From contig NZ_BRVN01000016.1 in NCBI RefSeq assembly GCF_026011735.1, positions 1 through 64,000 on the forward strand: a stretch of DNA of 64,000 nt, read 5' to 3'. Below, in pieces: positions 56,789 through 64,000 of this stretch. Each line of letters begins with the position of its first letter. Position 1 is the stretch's first letter. The DNA comes from Dietzia sp. NCCP-2495. Its GTDB lineage: Bacteria > Actinomycetota > Actinomycetes > Mycobacteriales > Mycobacteriaceae. The notes under the pieces were generated by a model. That model did not search any database and was not told where the DNA came from. It saw only the letters and a program-made list of their open reading frames with translations. Position numbers and translations under genes: made by a program.

Positions 56789-59079
56789 CGTGCTCGCTCC
56801 TGTTCGGTGGCGGAGTCAGTTGTGGTGGCGTCCTGGGTGGTGGAGTCCTGGGTGGTGGAGTCCGGGGTGGTGAAGTCCGGGGTGGTGGTGGATGTGGTGG
56901 TGTCACCGGAGGTGGGATCGGTGTCGGGGTCGACGACGACGGCGAGGATCGTCCCGGATTCGACCTGGGTTCCGACCTCCACCGGGAGCTCCGAGACGAT
57001 CCCGTCGACGGCGGCGGCGATGGTGTGTTCCATCTTCATCGCCTCCATCCACAGCAGCGGCTGGCCGGCGGTGACGGTGTCGCCGACGGAGACCGCGACG
57101 CGGATGACCGAGCCCGGCATCGGGGCGAGCAGCGATCCCGCCGCGACCTCCGCCGACGGATCGGTGTAGCGCGGCGGTTCGATCAGGGACACCGGCCCGA
57201 GCGGGGAGTCAACCTCGACGCGGGTCTCGCCACCGTGGGTCTCGTACCGGGCGACGGAGAGTGTGCGGCGCACCCCGCGCACCTCCAGCGCGAGCGAGTC
57301 GGCGGCGACACGAGCGGTTGAGGCGGCACGCTCGGCGGCGGCCGGTCGGGCGTCGGGTGACAGGCCGGCGTCGGGTGAGGCGTCGGCGACAACGGTCACG
57401 ACCTCCGCGAGGTCGGCGAGTGGCCCCGCGGGACGCACGCCGGAATCGCCGGCACCGGCGCGCCCCCGGGAGTAGGCCACCTCGAGGTCGGCACCACCGA
57501 ACCGGTAGGTGCGTGCCTGCACCGAGCGGCCGACATTGCGGAAACCGGCCGGGGCCAGCGCGACCGGGCCGGCGGCGTGGTCGGCATCGCCGGTGACGAT
57601 CGCGGCGGCGAGTGCGGAGATGCGGACCGCCTCGTCGTCGGCGAGTGGGGAGGCGAGCTCGGCCGCACCGTGGTCGTCGAGGAACGCCGTCGACAGGTTG
57701 CCGGCGAGGAACTCGGGGTGCCGCAGGACCCGGACCAGTTGGGCACGGTTGGTGGTCAGGCCGTGGACCTTCGCGCGGGCCAGCGCACCGGCGAGCGAGG
57801 TGCAGGCCTCGAGGCGGGTGCGACCGTAGGAGATGACCTTGGCCAGCATCGGGTCGTAGTGGACGCCGATCTCCGCGCCGCCGGGGCCGGGCTCGACGCC
57901 GCTGTCCAGGCGGATGCCGGGGCGGTGTGGCCCGTCAAACCGCGAGGTCACCCCGGGCACCTCGAGCGCCCACAGGGTGCCGGAACCAGGCGTGTAGTCG
58001 TTCGCCGGATCCTCGGCGTACAGCCGGGCCTCGACCGACCAGCCGTGTGCGGCGGGCGGTTCGGGGGCGGGCAGGGGCAGGCCCGCCGCGACGTCGAACT
58101 GCAGCGCGACCAGGTCCAGGCCGGTGGTGGCCTCGGTGACGGGGTGCTCCACCTGCAGGCGGGTGTTCATCTCGAGGAAGAAGAACTCGCCGTCATCGGT
58201 GGCCAGGAACTCGACCGTTCCGGCCCCGGTGTAGCCGATCGCGGCGGCCGCGTCGCGGGCCGCCGTGTAGAGCTTCTCCCGCATCCCCGGCGTGCGCTCG
58301 ACGAGCGGGCTGGGAGCCTCCTCGATGACCTTCTGATGCCGGCGCTGGATAGAACACTCACGCTCCCCCACCGCCCACACCGTGCCGTGCGCGTCGGCCA
58401 TGATCTGGACCTCGATGTGTCGCCCGCGCTCGAGGTAGCGCTCGCAGAACACCGCGTCGTCGCCGAACGCCGACTTGGCTTCGCGGCGGGCGGCCGCGAT
58501 CTCCTCATGCAGGGTGTCGAGGGTGCGCACGATGCGCATGCCACGACCACCGCCGCCGGCGGAGGCCTTGACCAGCACCGGCAGCTGGGCCTGGGTGACC
58601 TCGTCGGGCTCGAGGTCGCTGAGCATCGGCACGCCCGCCGCGGCCATCATCTTCTTGGCCTCGATCTTGGAGCCCATCGCCTCGATGGCCTCCGGCGGCG
58701 GTCCGACCCAGGTCAGGTCGGCGTCGATCACCGCGCGGGCAAAATCCGCGTTCTCGGACAGGAACCCGTAGCCGGGGTGGATCGCGTCGGCACCGGCCGC
58801 CCGGGCGGCGGCGATCACCGCATCGCCCCGCAGATAGGTCTCCGCCGGAGTGTTGCCGGGCAGGCGCACCGCGGCGTCGGCCTCGAGGGCGTGCGGAGCG
58901 GACGCGTCCGCGTCGGAATACACGGCCACCGCCGACATCCCGAGTGCCCGGGCCGTGTGATGGACGCGCCTGGCGATCTCGCCGCGATTGGCCACCAGGA
59001 CGGATGTGATCGGCTTCGTCGATGTCGTCGTCGCCGCCGTTGTCGTCGTCGGATCTATGGTCTTCGAAGGCTGGTTCAT
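56785..59079 (-). CDS. Acyl-CoA carboxylase alpha subunit (biotin carboxylase + BCCP)
   Basis: A 764-residue protein. Biotin carboxylase part (about 22-470): SVLVANRGEIARRV, HPGYGFLSENADFA, ATP-grasp KASAGGGGRGMRIV, EMNTRLQVEHPVTE. C-terminal biotinyl domain with EAMKMEHT at about residue 668. The region between (about 480-640) is the variable BT-like part. Unusually the protein does not end after the BCCP: about 45 extra residues, mostly Thr, Asp and Ser in short repeats (TTPDSTTQD), follow. The N-terminus also has a Thr-rich leader. Partner is the carboxyltransferase encoded just upstream. Geranyl-CoA or methylcrotonyl-CoA carboxylase-like, substrate unproven. Confidence 0.94.
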   Translation of the reverse strand: MNQPSKTIDPTTTTAATTTSTKPITSVLVANRGEIARRVHHTARALGMSAVAVYSDADASAPHALEADAAVRLPGNTPAETYLRGDAVIAAARAAGADAIHPGYGFLSENADFARAVIDADLTWVGPPPEAIEAMGSKIEAKKMMAAAGVPMLSDLEPDEVTQAQLPVLVKASAGGGGRGMRIVRTLDTLHEEIAAARREAKSAFGDDAVFCERYLERGRHIEVQIMADAHGTVWAVGERECSIQRRHQKVIEEAPSPLVERTPGMREKLYTAARDAAAAIGYTGAGTVEFLATDDGEFFFLEMNTRLQVEHPVTEATTGLDLVALQFDVAAGLPLPAPEPPAAHGWSVEARLYAEDPANDYTPGSGTLWALEVPGVTSRFDGPHRPGIRLDSGVEPGPGGAEIGVHYDPMLAKVISYGRTRLEACTSLAGALARAKVHGLTTNRAQLVRVLRHPEFLAGNLSTAFLDDHGAAELASPLADDEAVRISALAAAIVTGDADHAAGPVALAPAGFRNVGRSVQARTYRFGGADLEVAYSRGRAGAGDSGVRPAGPLADLAEVVTVVADASPDAGLSPDARPAAAERAASTARVAADSLALEVRGVRRTLSVARYETHGGETRVEVDSPLGPVSLIEPPRYTDPSAEVAAGSLLAPMPGSVIRVAVSVGDTVTAGQPLLWMEAMKMEHTIAAAVDGIVSELPVEVGTQVESGTILAVVVDPDTDPTSGDTTTSTTTPDFTTPDSTTQDSTTQDATTTDSATEQERAR

Positions 59080-59090
59080 GATCTCGTTCC

Positions 59091-60689
59091 TCACATCCGG
59101 AAGACGCCGAAGCGGCTCGTACCGGCCACTTCGCCGGAATGGATCGCGGACAGGCTCAGGCCCAGCACCGTCCGGGTGTCTCGGGGGTCGATCACGCCGT
59201 CGTCGTAGAGCATCCCCGACAGGAACGCCGGCAGTGACTCCTTCTCGATCTGATCGGCGATCGCCGTCCTGAGGCCGTTGACGGTCTCGGGGTCCATCTC
59301 CTCCCCACGCGCGGCGGAGGCGGCGGCGGCCACCGACGTCACCACGTCGGCGAGCTGCGCGGCCCCCATCACGGCGGACTTGGCGCTGGGCCAGGTGAAC
59401 AGGAACCGCGGATCGAACGCGCGCCCGCACATCCCGTAGTGCCCGGCGCCGTACGAGGCCGCGGTGATGAGCGACAGGTGCGGGACCTCCGAGTTGGACA
59501 CGGCGTTGATCATCATCGAGCCGTGCTTGATCATCCCGCCGCGCTCGTACTCCGAACCGACCATGTAGCCGGTGGTGTTGTGCATGAACAGCAGCGGCGT
59601 GTCATAGCGGTTGGCCAGCTCGATGAACTGCGTGGCCTTCTGCGCCTCCTCGCTGAACAGCACGCCGCGGACGTTGGCGATGATGCCGACCGGGTAGCCG
59701 TGGATCTCGGCCCAGCCGGTGGCGAGGCTCGCGCCGTAGAGGGGCTTGAACTCGTCGAAGTCCGAGCCGTCCACGATGCGGGCGATGATCTCGCGCGGAT
59801 CGAAGGGGACCTTGAGGTCCTCGGGGACGATGCCGAGCAGGTCCTCCGTGGAGTACATCGGCTCGGCGACCTGAGCGCGCGGCGTCCGACCGGACTTGGT
59901 CCAGTTCAGCCGGCGCACGATGCCGCGGGTGATCCGGGCGGCGTCGGACTCGTCCACCGCCAGGTAGTCGGCGAGGCCGGACACGCGCGCGTGCATGTCG
60001 GCGCCGCCGAGGGTCTCCTCGTCCGAGATCTCGCCGGTGGCCGCCTTGACCAGCGGCGGACCAGCAAGGAACACCTTGGAGCGTTCCTCGATCATCACCA
60101 CGTGGTCGCTCATGCCGGGCACGTAGGCGCCGCCGGCCGTGGAGTTGCCGTAGACCACCGCGATGGTGGGGATGCCCGCCTTGGACAGGCGTGTCAGGTC
60201 GCGGAAGAGCCCGCCGCCGGGGATGAACACCTCCTTCTGCGTGGGCAGGTCAGCGCCCCCGGACTCGACCAGGCTGATCACCGGCAGGCGGTTCTTCATG
60301 GCCACGTCGTTGAGCCGCAGGATCTTGCGCAGCGTCCACGGGTTGGAGGTGCCGCCCTTGACCGTGGGATCGTTGGCGATGAGCAGGCACTCGACGCCGG
60401 AGACCACGCCGATGCCGGCCACCACGGAGGCGCCGGTCTGGAAATCCGAGCCCCACGCGGCGAGCGCGCACAACTCGAGGAACGGGGATTCAGGGTCCAG
60501 GACCATGTCGATGCGCTCGCGGGCGGTGAACTTGCCGCGCTCGCGATGGCGGGCGACGCTGCGTTCGCTTCCGCCAGCAAGCGCCGGGGCGAGGTCGTCA
60601 GCGAGTTGGTCGAGCTTGCCCTCCATCGCGGATTTGGCGGCGAGGAATTCCGGTGCGTCGGTGTCGAGTGTGGAGCGGAGAATGGTCAT
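59091..60689 (-). CDS. Acyl-CoA carboxylase beta subunit (carboxyltransferase)
   Basis: A 532-residue carboxyltransferase with N and C crotonase-like halves (SVARHRERGKFTARERIDMV; VYGNSTAGGAYVPGMSDH; NTTGYMVGSEYERGGMIKHG; ITAASYGAGHYGMCGRAFDP). The overall pattern is that of methylcrotonyl/geranyl-CoA carboxylase beta rather than acetyl-CoA carboxylase. ATG at 60689 overlaps the dehydrogenase stop (ATGA). Alpha subunit gene starts 11 bp downstream. Confidence 0.95.
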   Translation of the reverse strand: MTILRSTLDTDAPEFLAAKSAMEGKLDQLADDLAPALAGGSERSVARHRERGKFTARERIDMVLDPESPFLELCALAAWGSDFQTGASVVAGIGVVSGVECLLIANDPTVKGGTSNPWTLRKILRLNDVAMKNRLPVISLVESGGADLPTQKEVFIPGGGLFRDLTRLSKAGIPTIAVVYGNSTAGGAYVPGMSDHVVMIEERSKVFLAGPPLVKAATGEISDEETLGGADMHARVSGLADYLAVDESDAARITRGIVRRLNWTKSGRTPRAQVAEPMYSTEDLLGIVPEDLKVPFDPREIIARIVDGSDFDEFKPLYGASLATGWAEIHGYPVGIIANVRGVLFSEEAQKATQFIELANRYDTPLLFMHNTTGYMVGSEYERGGMIKHGSMMINAVSNSEVPHLSLITAASYGAGHYGMCGRAFDPRFLFTWPSAKSAVMGAAQLADVVTSVAAAASAARGEEMDPETVNGLRTAIADQIEKESLPAFLSGMLYDDGVIDPRDTRTVLGLSLSAIHSGEVAGTSRFGVFRM

Positions 60690-61894
60690 GCGGAGTACCC
60701 CCGGATCTTTCCTGCCAGCGTCGTGAGGATTTCGGTGGTGCCGCCGCCGATGCCCAGGAGGCGGACGTCGCGGTACTGGCGGCTCACCTCGGACTCGCCC
60801 ATGAAGCCGAGCCCGCCGTGCAACTGAAGCGCCTGGTTGGCCACCCACTCGGCCGTCTCGACCGCGGTGTTCTTGGCGAAGCAGACCTCGGCGATCGCGT
60901 CGTGTCCGGACACCGCGAGGTTCACGCAGTGATGGGTGTAGGTGCGGGCGATGTCGATGCGGCGGGCCATTTCGGTGACCGTGTTCTGCACCGCCTGACG
61001 CGACAGCAGCGGGCGGCCGAACGTCTCGCGCTCGCGGACCCAGTCCAGGGTCAGGTCGAGGCAGCGCTGAGCGTGCGAGTAGCCCTGGCAGGCCAACGCC
61101 GCGCGCTCGGAGACGAAGCCGGTCGCGATCTGGGCGAACCCGCTGTTCTCCTCGCCCACGAGGTTCTCGACCGGCACGCGGCAGTCCTCGAAGGTGAGCT
61201 CGGCGGTGTCCGAGGCGCGCCACCCGAGCTTGTCGAGCGGGGCGGACCGGTGGAATCCCGGGGTGTCGGTGGGGATGACCAGCAGGCTCACGCCGGCCGC
61301 ACCCTTGAGTTCCTCACCGCCGCTGCGCACCGCGGTTACCACGAAGTCGGCGCGGACGCCGGAGGTGATGTAGGTCTTGGCGCCGTTGACGATGAAGTGG
61401 TCACCATCCCGGCGGGCGGTGGTGGTGAGGTGCCCGACGTCGGACCCGCCACCGGGCTCGGTGATGGCCAGTGAGCCGATCAGCTCGCCGGCGAGCGTGG
61501 GCCTGACCCAGCGCTCGATCTGGTCGGGGCGCCCGGACTGTGCGAGGTGCGGGACCGCGATGCCGCAGGTGAACAGCGAGGCGAACACGCCACCGGAGAC
61601 CCCCGCCTCGTGGAGGGCCTCGCACACGACGAGCGAGTCGATCATGTCGCCGCCACCGCCACCGACCTCCTCGGGGAACGGGACGCCGAGCAGGCCGAGC
61701 TCGCCGGCCGTGAGGTGTAGCTCGCGTGGGATCAGGCCGGTGGCCTCCCACTCGTCGAGGTACGGCAGGATCTCCCGCTCGGCGAAGCGTGTGGTGGTCT
61801 CGCGAAGGGCGAGGCGCTCCTCGCTGTACCAGGGGTCGCCGGGAACGTGCGGCGGCACCTTGACGGATGTAGAGATAGTGCTCGTCACTGGCAT
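60686..61894 (-). CDS. Acyl-CoA dehydrogenase (first copy)
   Basis: A 402-residue acyl-CoA dehydrogenase: SLAITEPGGGSDVGHLTTTA, NGAKTYITSG, C-terminal LQLHGGLGFMGESEVSRQYR and LGIGGGTTEILTT. In context comparable to AtuD/citronellyl-CoA or isovaleryl-CoA dehydrogenase. ATG at 61894 has AAGGAG very close; a GTG at 61888 is better spaced and may be the real start. Stop overlaps the carboxyltransferase start. Confidence 0.95.
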   Translation of the reverse strand: MPVTSTISTSVKVPPHVPGDPWYSEERLALRETTTRFAEREILPYLDEWEATGLIPRELHLTAGELGLLGVPFPEEVGGGGGDMIDSLVVCEALHEAGVSGGVFASLFTCGIAVPHLAQSGRPDQIERWVRPTLAGELIGSLAITEPGGGSDVGHLTTTARRDGDHFIVNGAKTYITSGVRADFVVTAVRSGGEELKGAAGVSLLVIPTDTPGFHRSAPLDKLGWRASDTAELTFEDCRVPVENLVGEENSGFAQIATGFVSERAALACQGYSHAQRCLDLTLDWVRERETFGRPLLSRQAVQNTVTEMARRIDIARTYTHHCVNLAVSGHDAIAEVCFAKNTAVETAEWVANQALQLHGGLGFMGESEVSRQYRDVRLLGIGGGTTEILTTLAGKIRGYSA

Positions 61895-61949
61895 CTCTCC
61901 TTGAAGGATCTGGCGATTCGCGGGCCGCGTCGGGCTGCGAACTGTGAGG

Positions 61950-63749
61950 TCAGGCGGTGCCCGGCGCCGGCACCGGCGCCAGAACGGAATCGGGGACGTC
62001 CACGACGCGCGAGCGCAGCCACTCGGCCAGCCCCTTGGCCTGGGGGTCCCAGCGGTAGCCGTGCGCAACACCCTTGCCGAGCAGGCCGTCGATCACGAAG
62101 TTCACCGCGTGCAGTCGCGGTAGCTCGTAGCGTTCGATCGGGAGATCGGCGGCCTCGGGCAGGAGCCGGCGGACCTCGTCGACGGTGAGGGTGTCGAGCA
62201 TCCAGCGGTAGGCGTGGTCGTCTGCGGCCCACAGGCCGATGTTGGCGGTGCCGCCCTTGTCGCCGGATCGCGCGCCCAGCACGTCGCCGAGCGGACGTCG
62301 GGTCGTGGGACCGGTCACCGGGGCGGCGATAAGGGGCTCCCCGTCGGCGCCGAGTCCGTCGGAGGCATGGCCGTAGACCATCTCGACGGTCTCGGCCGGC
62401 GGCTCGATCGCGACCTCCGTGCCGTCTGGCAGCACCGCGAAGTGCGGAACCGCGGCCTGGTCGAGGTAGGCCGGGATGTAGACGCCGTACGGTCCGCCGC
62501 GGCCGGGCGGGCCGCTCGGGGTGGCGCCGGGGTAGCTGGCCAGGGCCATGGCGACGGCGGCGTCGGTGAACGCGCGACCCACCACGTCGGCGTCCGGGTC
62601 CCACCCGACAATGGTGAGCATCGCGGTGGCGGCGGCCTGGGTGTCGGCATCGGGATGATCGGTGCGGTGGAGGCGGAACTGCAGCTCGGCTGGCTCGCGC
62701 TCGAGCCCGGCACGGAACTGGCGCTCGACCAGCGCGGCCTTGTCGTCGATGTCCAGTCCAGTGAGCAGGAAGGTGATCTCATTGCGGTGACCGCCGAGGC
62801 AGGTCACGGATACCTTCGTGGTGGGCGGGGCGGTCTCGCCGCGGACCCCGGTGATCCGGACCCGGTCCGGCCCCTCCTGTTCGAGCCGGGCGGTGTCGAG
62901 GCGGGTCACCACGTCGGGGCCGCCGTAGCGGGCGCCGGTGACCTCGTACAGCAGTTGGGACACGACGGTTCCGACGGTGACGGCGCCGCCGGTTCCGGCA
63001 TGCTTGGTGATGACGGACGTGCCGTCGGCGGCGATCTCGGCGATCGGGAATCCCGGTGCAACGGGGTCTGAGATCTCGCCGCGATTGAAGAAGGCGTAGT
63101 TGCCGCCGGTGGCCTGGGTGCCGCACTCGATGACGTGCCCGGCCGCGGTGGCGCCGGCCAGGGCGTCCAGGTCGTCGCGGCCCCAGCCGAAGTGGGAGAT
63201 TGCGGGACCGACGATGACGGAGGCGTCGGTGACGCGTCCGGTGACGACGACGTCGGCGCCGGCATCGAGACACCGGGCGATGCCGAACGCTCCGAGATAC
63301 GCATTCGCAGTCACCGGATGGCCGGCGTCGGACGGGATGCTCAGCTCTCCGACACGGTCGATGAGGTCGTCACCGTGAACGTAGGCGATCTTCGGCTCGA
63401 GACCGAGCCGCGCACCGAGCTCACCGATCGCCGCGGCCAGCCCGGCCGGGTTGAGGCCGCCGGCGTTGGCGACGATCTTGACCTTCTTCTCCAGCGCGAG
63501 CGCGAGGCAGTCCTCGAGCTGGCGCAGGAACGTCTTGGCGTAGCCGAGATCGGCGCTTTTCATCCTGTCGCGGCCGAGGATGAGCATGGTCAGCTCGGCG
63601 AGATAGTCGCCGGTAAGAACGTCGAGTTCGCCGCCCTCGAGCATCTCGCGCATCGCCGAGATCCGGTCGCCGTAGAACCCGGACATGTTGCCCACACGGA
63701 GGGCGGGCATTGCCGACGCGGTTCCGGGGTTCTGTTCAGTCGCGGTCAT
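61950..63749 (-). CDS. AtuA-like (DUF1446) acyclic-terpene-utilisation protein
   Basis: A 599-residue cytosolic protein. N-terminal part (VGNMSGFYGDRISAMREML, IVANAGGLNPAGLA, DVVVTGRVTDASVIVGPA) matches the DUF1446/AtuA family; the C-terminal 110 residues (LGARSGDKGGTANIGLWA, ELPRLHAVNFVI) match the AtuA C-terminal module, fused as in other actinobacteria. AtuA is essential for citronellol/geraniol growth in pseudomonads but its reaction is unknown. ATG at 63749 fixed by the ATGA overlap with the preceding gene. Confidence 0.92.
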   Translation of the reverse strand: MTATEQNPGTASAMPALRVGNMSGFYGDRISAMREMLEGGELDVLTGDYLAELTMLILGRDRMKSADLGYAKTFLRQLEDCLALALEKKVKIVANAGGLNPAGLAAAIGELGARLGLEPKIAYVHGDDLIDRVGELSIPSDAGHPVTANAYLGAFGIARCLDAGADVVVTGRVTDASVIVGPAISHFGWGRDDLDALAGATAAGHVIECGTQATGGNYAFFNRGEISDPVAPGFPIAEIAADGTSVITKHAGTGGAVTVGTVVSQLLYEVTGARYGGPDVVTRLDTARLEQEGPDRVRITGVRGETAPPTTKVSVTCLGGHRNEITFLLTGLDIDDKAALVERQFRAGLEREPAELQFRLHRTDHPDADTQAAATAMLTIVGWDPDADVVGRAFTDAAVAMALASYPGATPSGPPGRGGPYGVYIPAYLDQAAVPHFAVLPDGTEVAIEPPAETVEMVYGHASDGLGADGEPLIAAPVTGPTTRRPLGDVLGARSGDKGGTANIGLWAADDHAYRWMLDTLTVDEVRRLLPEAADLPIERYELPRLHAVNFVIDGLLGKGVAHGYRWDPQAKGLAEWLRSRVVDVPDSVLAPVPAPGTA

Positions 63750-64000
63750 GATCGTGTTCCCTTCTCCCGGCCACCGCCGGGCAGTCCGGCGAAGGCCTGC
63801 GCGATCCGCAGCCACTCCGCAGCGTCGTCCCCCAGCGTCTCCAGGTCGGTGTCGTCCAGGTGAACTCGCTGGGTGACCAGCAGGCAGAAGTCGAGGAGCG
63901 GGCCGCTCACCCGCTGGTCGGCCTCCGCGGTGCCGAACTCGACGGCGGTTCCGTCGGGGTGCGTGAGGGCCACGTGAATCTCGGAGGTCGGTGCCTCGAG
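63746..64000 (-). CDS. TIGR03084-like protein, C-terminal part
   Basis: The frame is open to the window edge, so the N-terminus is missing; about 84 residues are visible. GPLLDFCLLVTQRVHLDDTD and AAEWLRIAQAFAGLPG match the C-terminus of the TIGR03084 family, actinobacterial proteins with a DinB/mycothiol-maleylpyruvate-isomerase-like metal-binding fold. Known to sit in front of AtuA-type genes in related genomes (recalled, not checked). Stop overlaps the AtuA-like start. Confidence 0.8.
   Translation of the reverse strand, partial: LEAPTSEIHVALTHPDGTAVEFGTAEADQRVSGPLLDFCLLVTQRVHLDDTDLETLGDDAAEWLRIAQAFAGLPGGGREKGTRS

Overview
The window is GC-rich chromosomal DNA from a mycolic-acid-producing actinobacterium (order Mycobacteriales). 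Three things point there: an ESX-4-type type VII secretion locus next to truA-rplQ-rpoA, an antigen-85-like mycolyltransferase, and a TetR gene beside rpsL as in mycobacteria. The ribosomal clusters lack rpmJ and rpsN at their usual places, and the ESX-4 locus carries eccE. This suggests a Dietzia- or Corynebacterium-like lineage rather than Mycobacterium. That placement is inference; there is no 16S gene in the window.

Region 1 (1-9986) is accessory. It opens with the C-terminal part of a large polymorphic toxin: a 51-bp-repeat Pro/Ala/Asp linker, a papain-like Tox-PL-type domain and a C-terminal PD-(D/E)XK-like nuclease. An intact putative immunity gene follows, then a decayed second copy of it (amber stop, cut by an ISL3-family IS whose transposase is frameshifted). 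A 511-residue protein comes next and contains a diverged version of the same putative immunity domain. Then comes a 2.9-kb unit bounded by 61-64-bp inverted repeats. It carries a DUF2268-like zinc protease gene, a TipAS-type MerR regulator and an IS481-family transposase, and is best read as a transposon with passenger genes.

Region 2 (10038-23362) holds a rhodanese-type sulfurtransferase with a palindromic operator, then the ESX-4 system: esxT, esxU, an Rv3446c-like protein and eccC on the minus strand, eccD and mycP on the plus strand, eccB on the minus strand, and a frameshifted eccE on the plus strand. Several genes overlap head-to-tail or tail-to-tail.

Region 3 (23316-28651) has a protein of unknown function, an NAD(P)-binding reductase-like protein coupled to a CPBP protease, truA, and an SGNH-hydrolase lipoprotein.

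Region 4 (28702-52903) is the translation block, nearly all on the minus strand: rpsL-rpsG-fusA-tuf, then rpsJ-rplC-rplD-rplW-rplB-rpsS-rplV-rpsC-rplP-rpmC-rpsQ, a mycolyltransferase, rplN-rplX-rplE, rpsH-rplF-rplR-rpsE-rpmD-rplO, secY-adk-map, infA, and rpsM-rpsK-rpsD-rpoA-rplQ. Strong hairpins divide the block at several gene boundaries. bL17 carries a C-terminal extra domain.

Region 5 (52900-64000) has a TetR regulator co-directional with an NDMA-type alcohol dehydrogenase, with a 20-bp palindrome upstream of the pair. Beyond it is a tightly coupled catabolic operon (TIGR03084-like protein, AtuA-like protein, acyl-CoA dehydrogenase, carboxylase beta, biotin-containing carboxylase alpha, second acyl-CoA dehydrogenase, enoyl-CoA hydratase). 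Its content matches the logic of acyclic-terpene/branched acyl-CoA degradation. No tRNA, rRNA or CRISPR array was seen.
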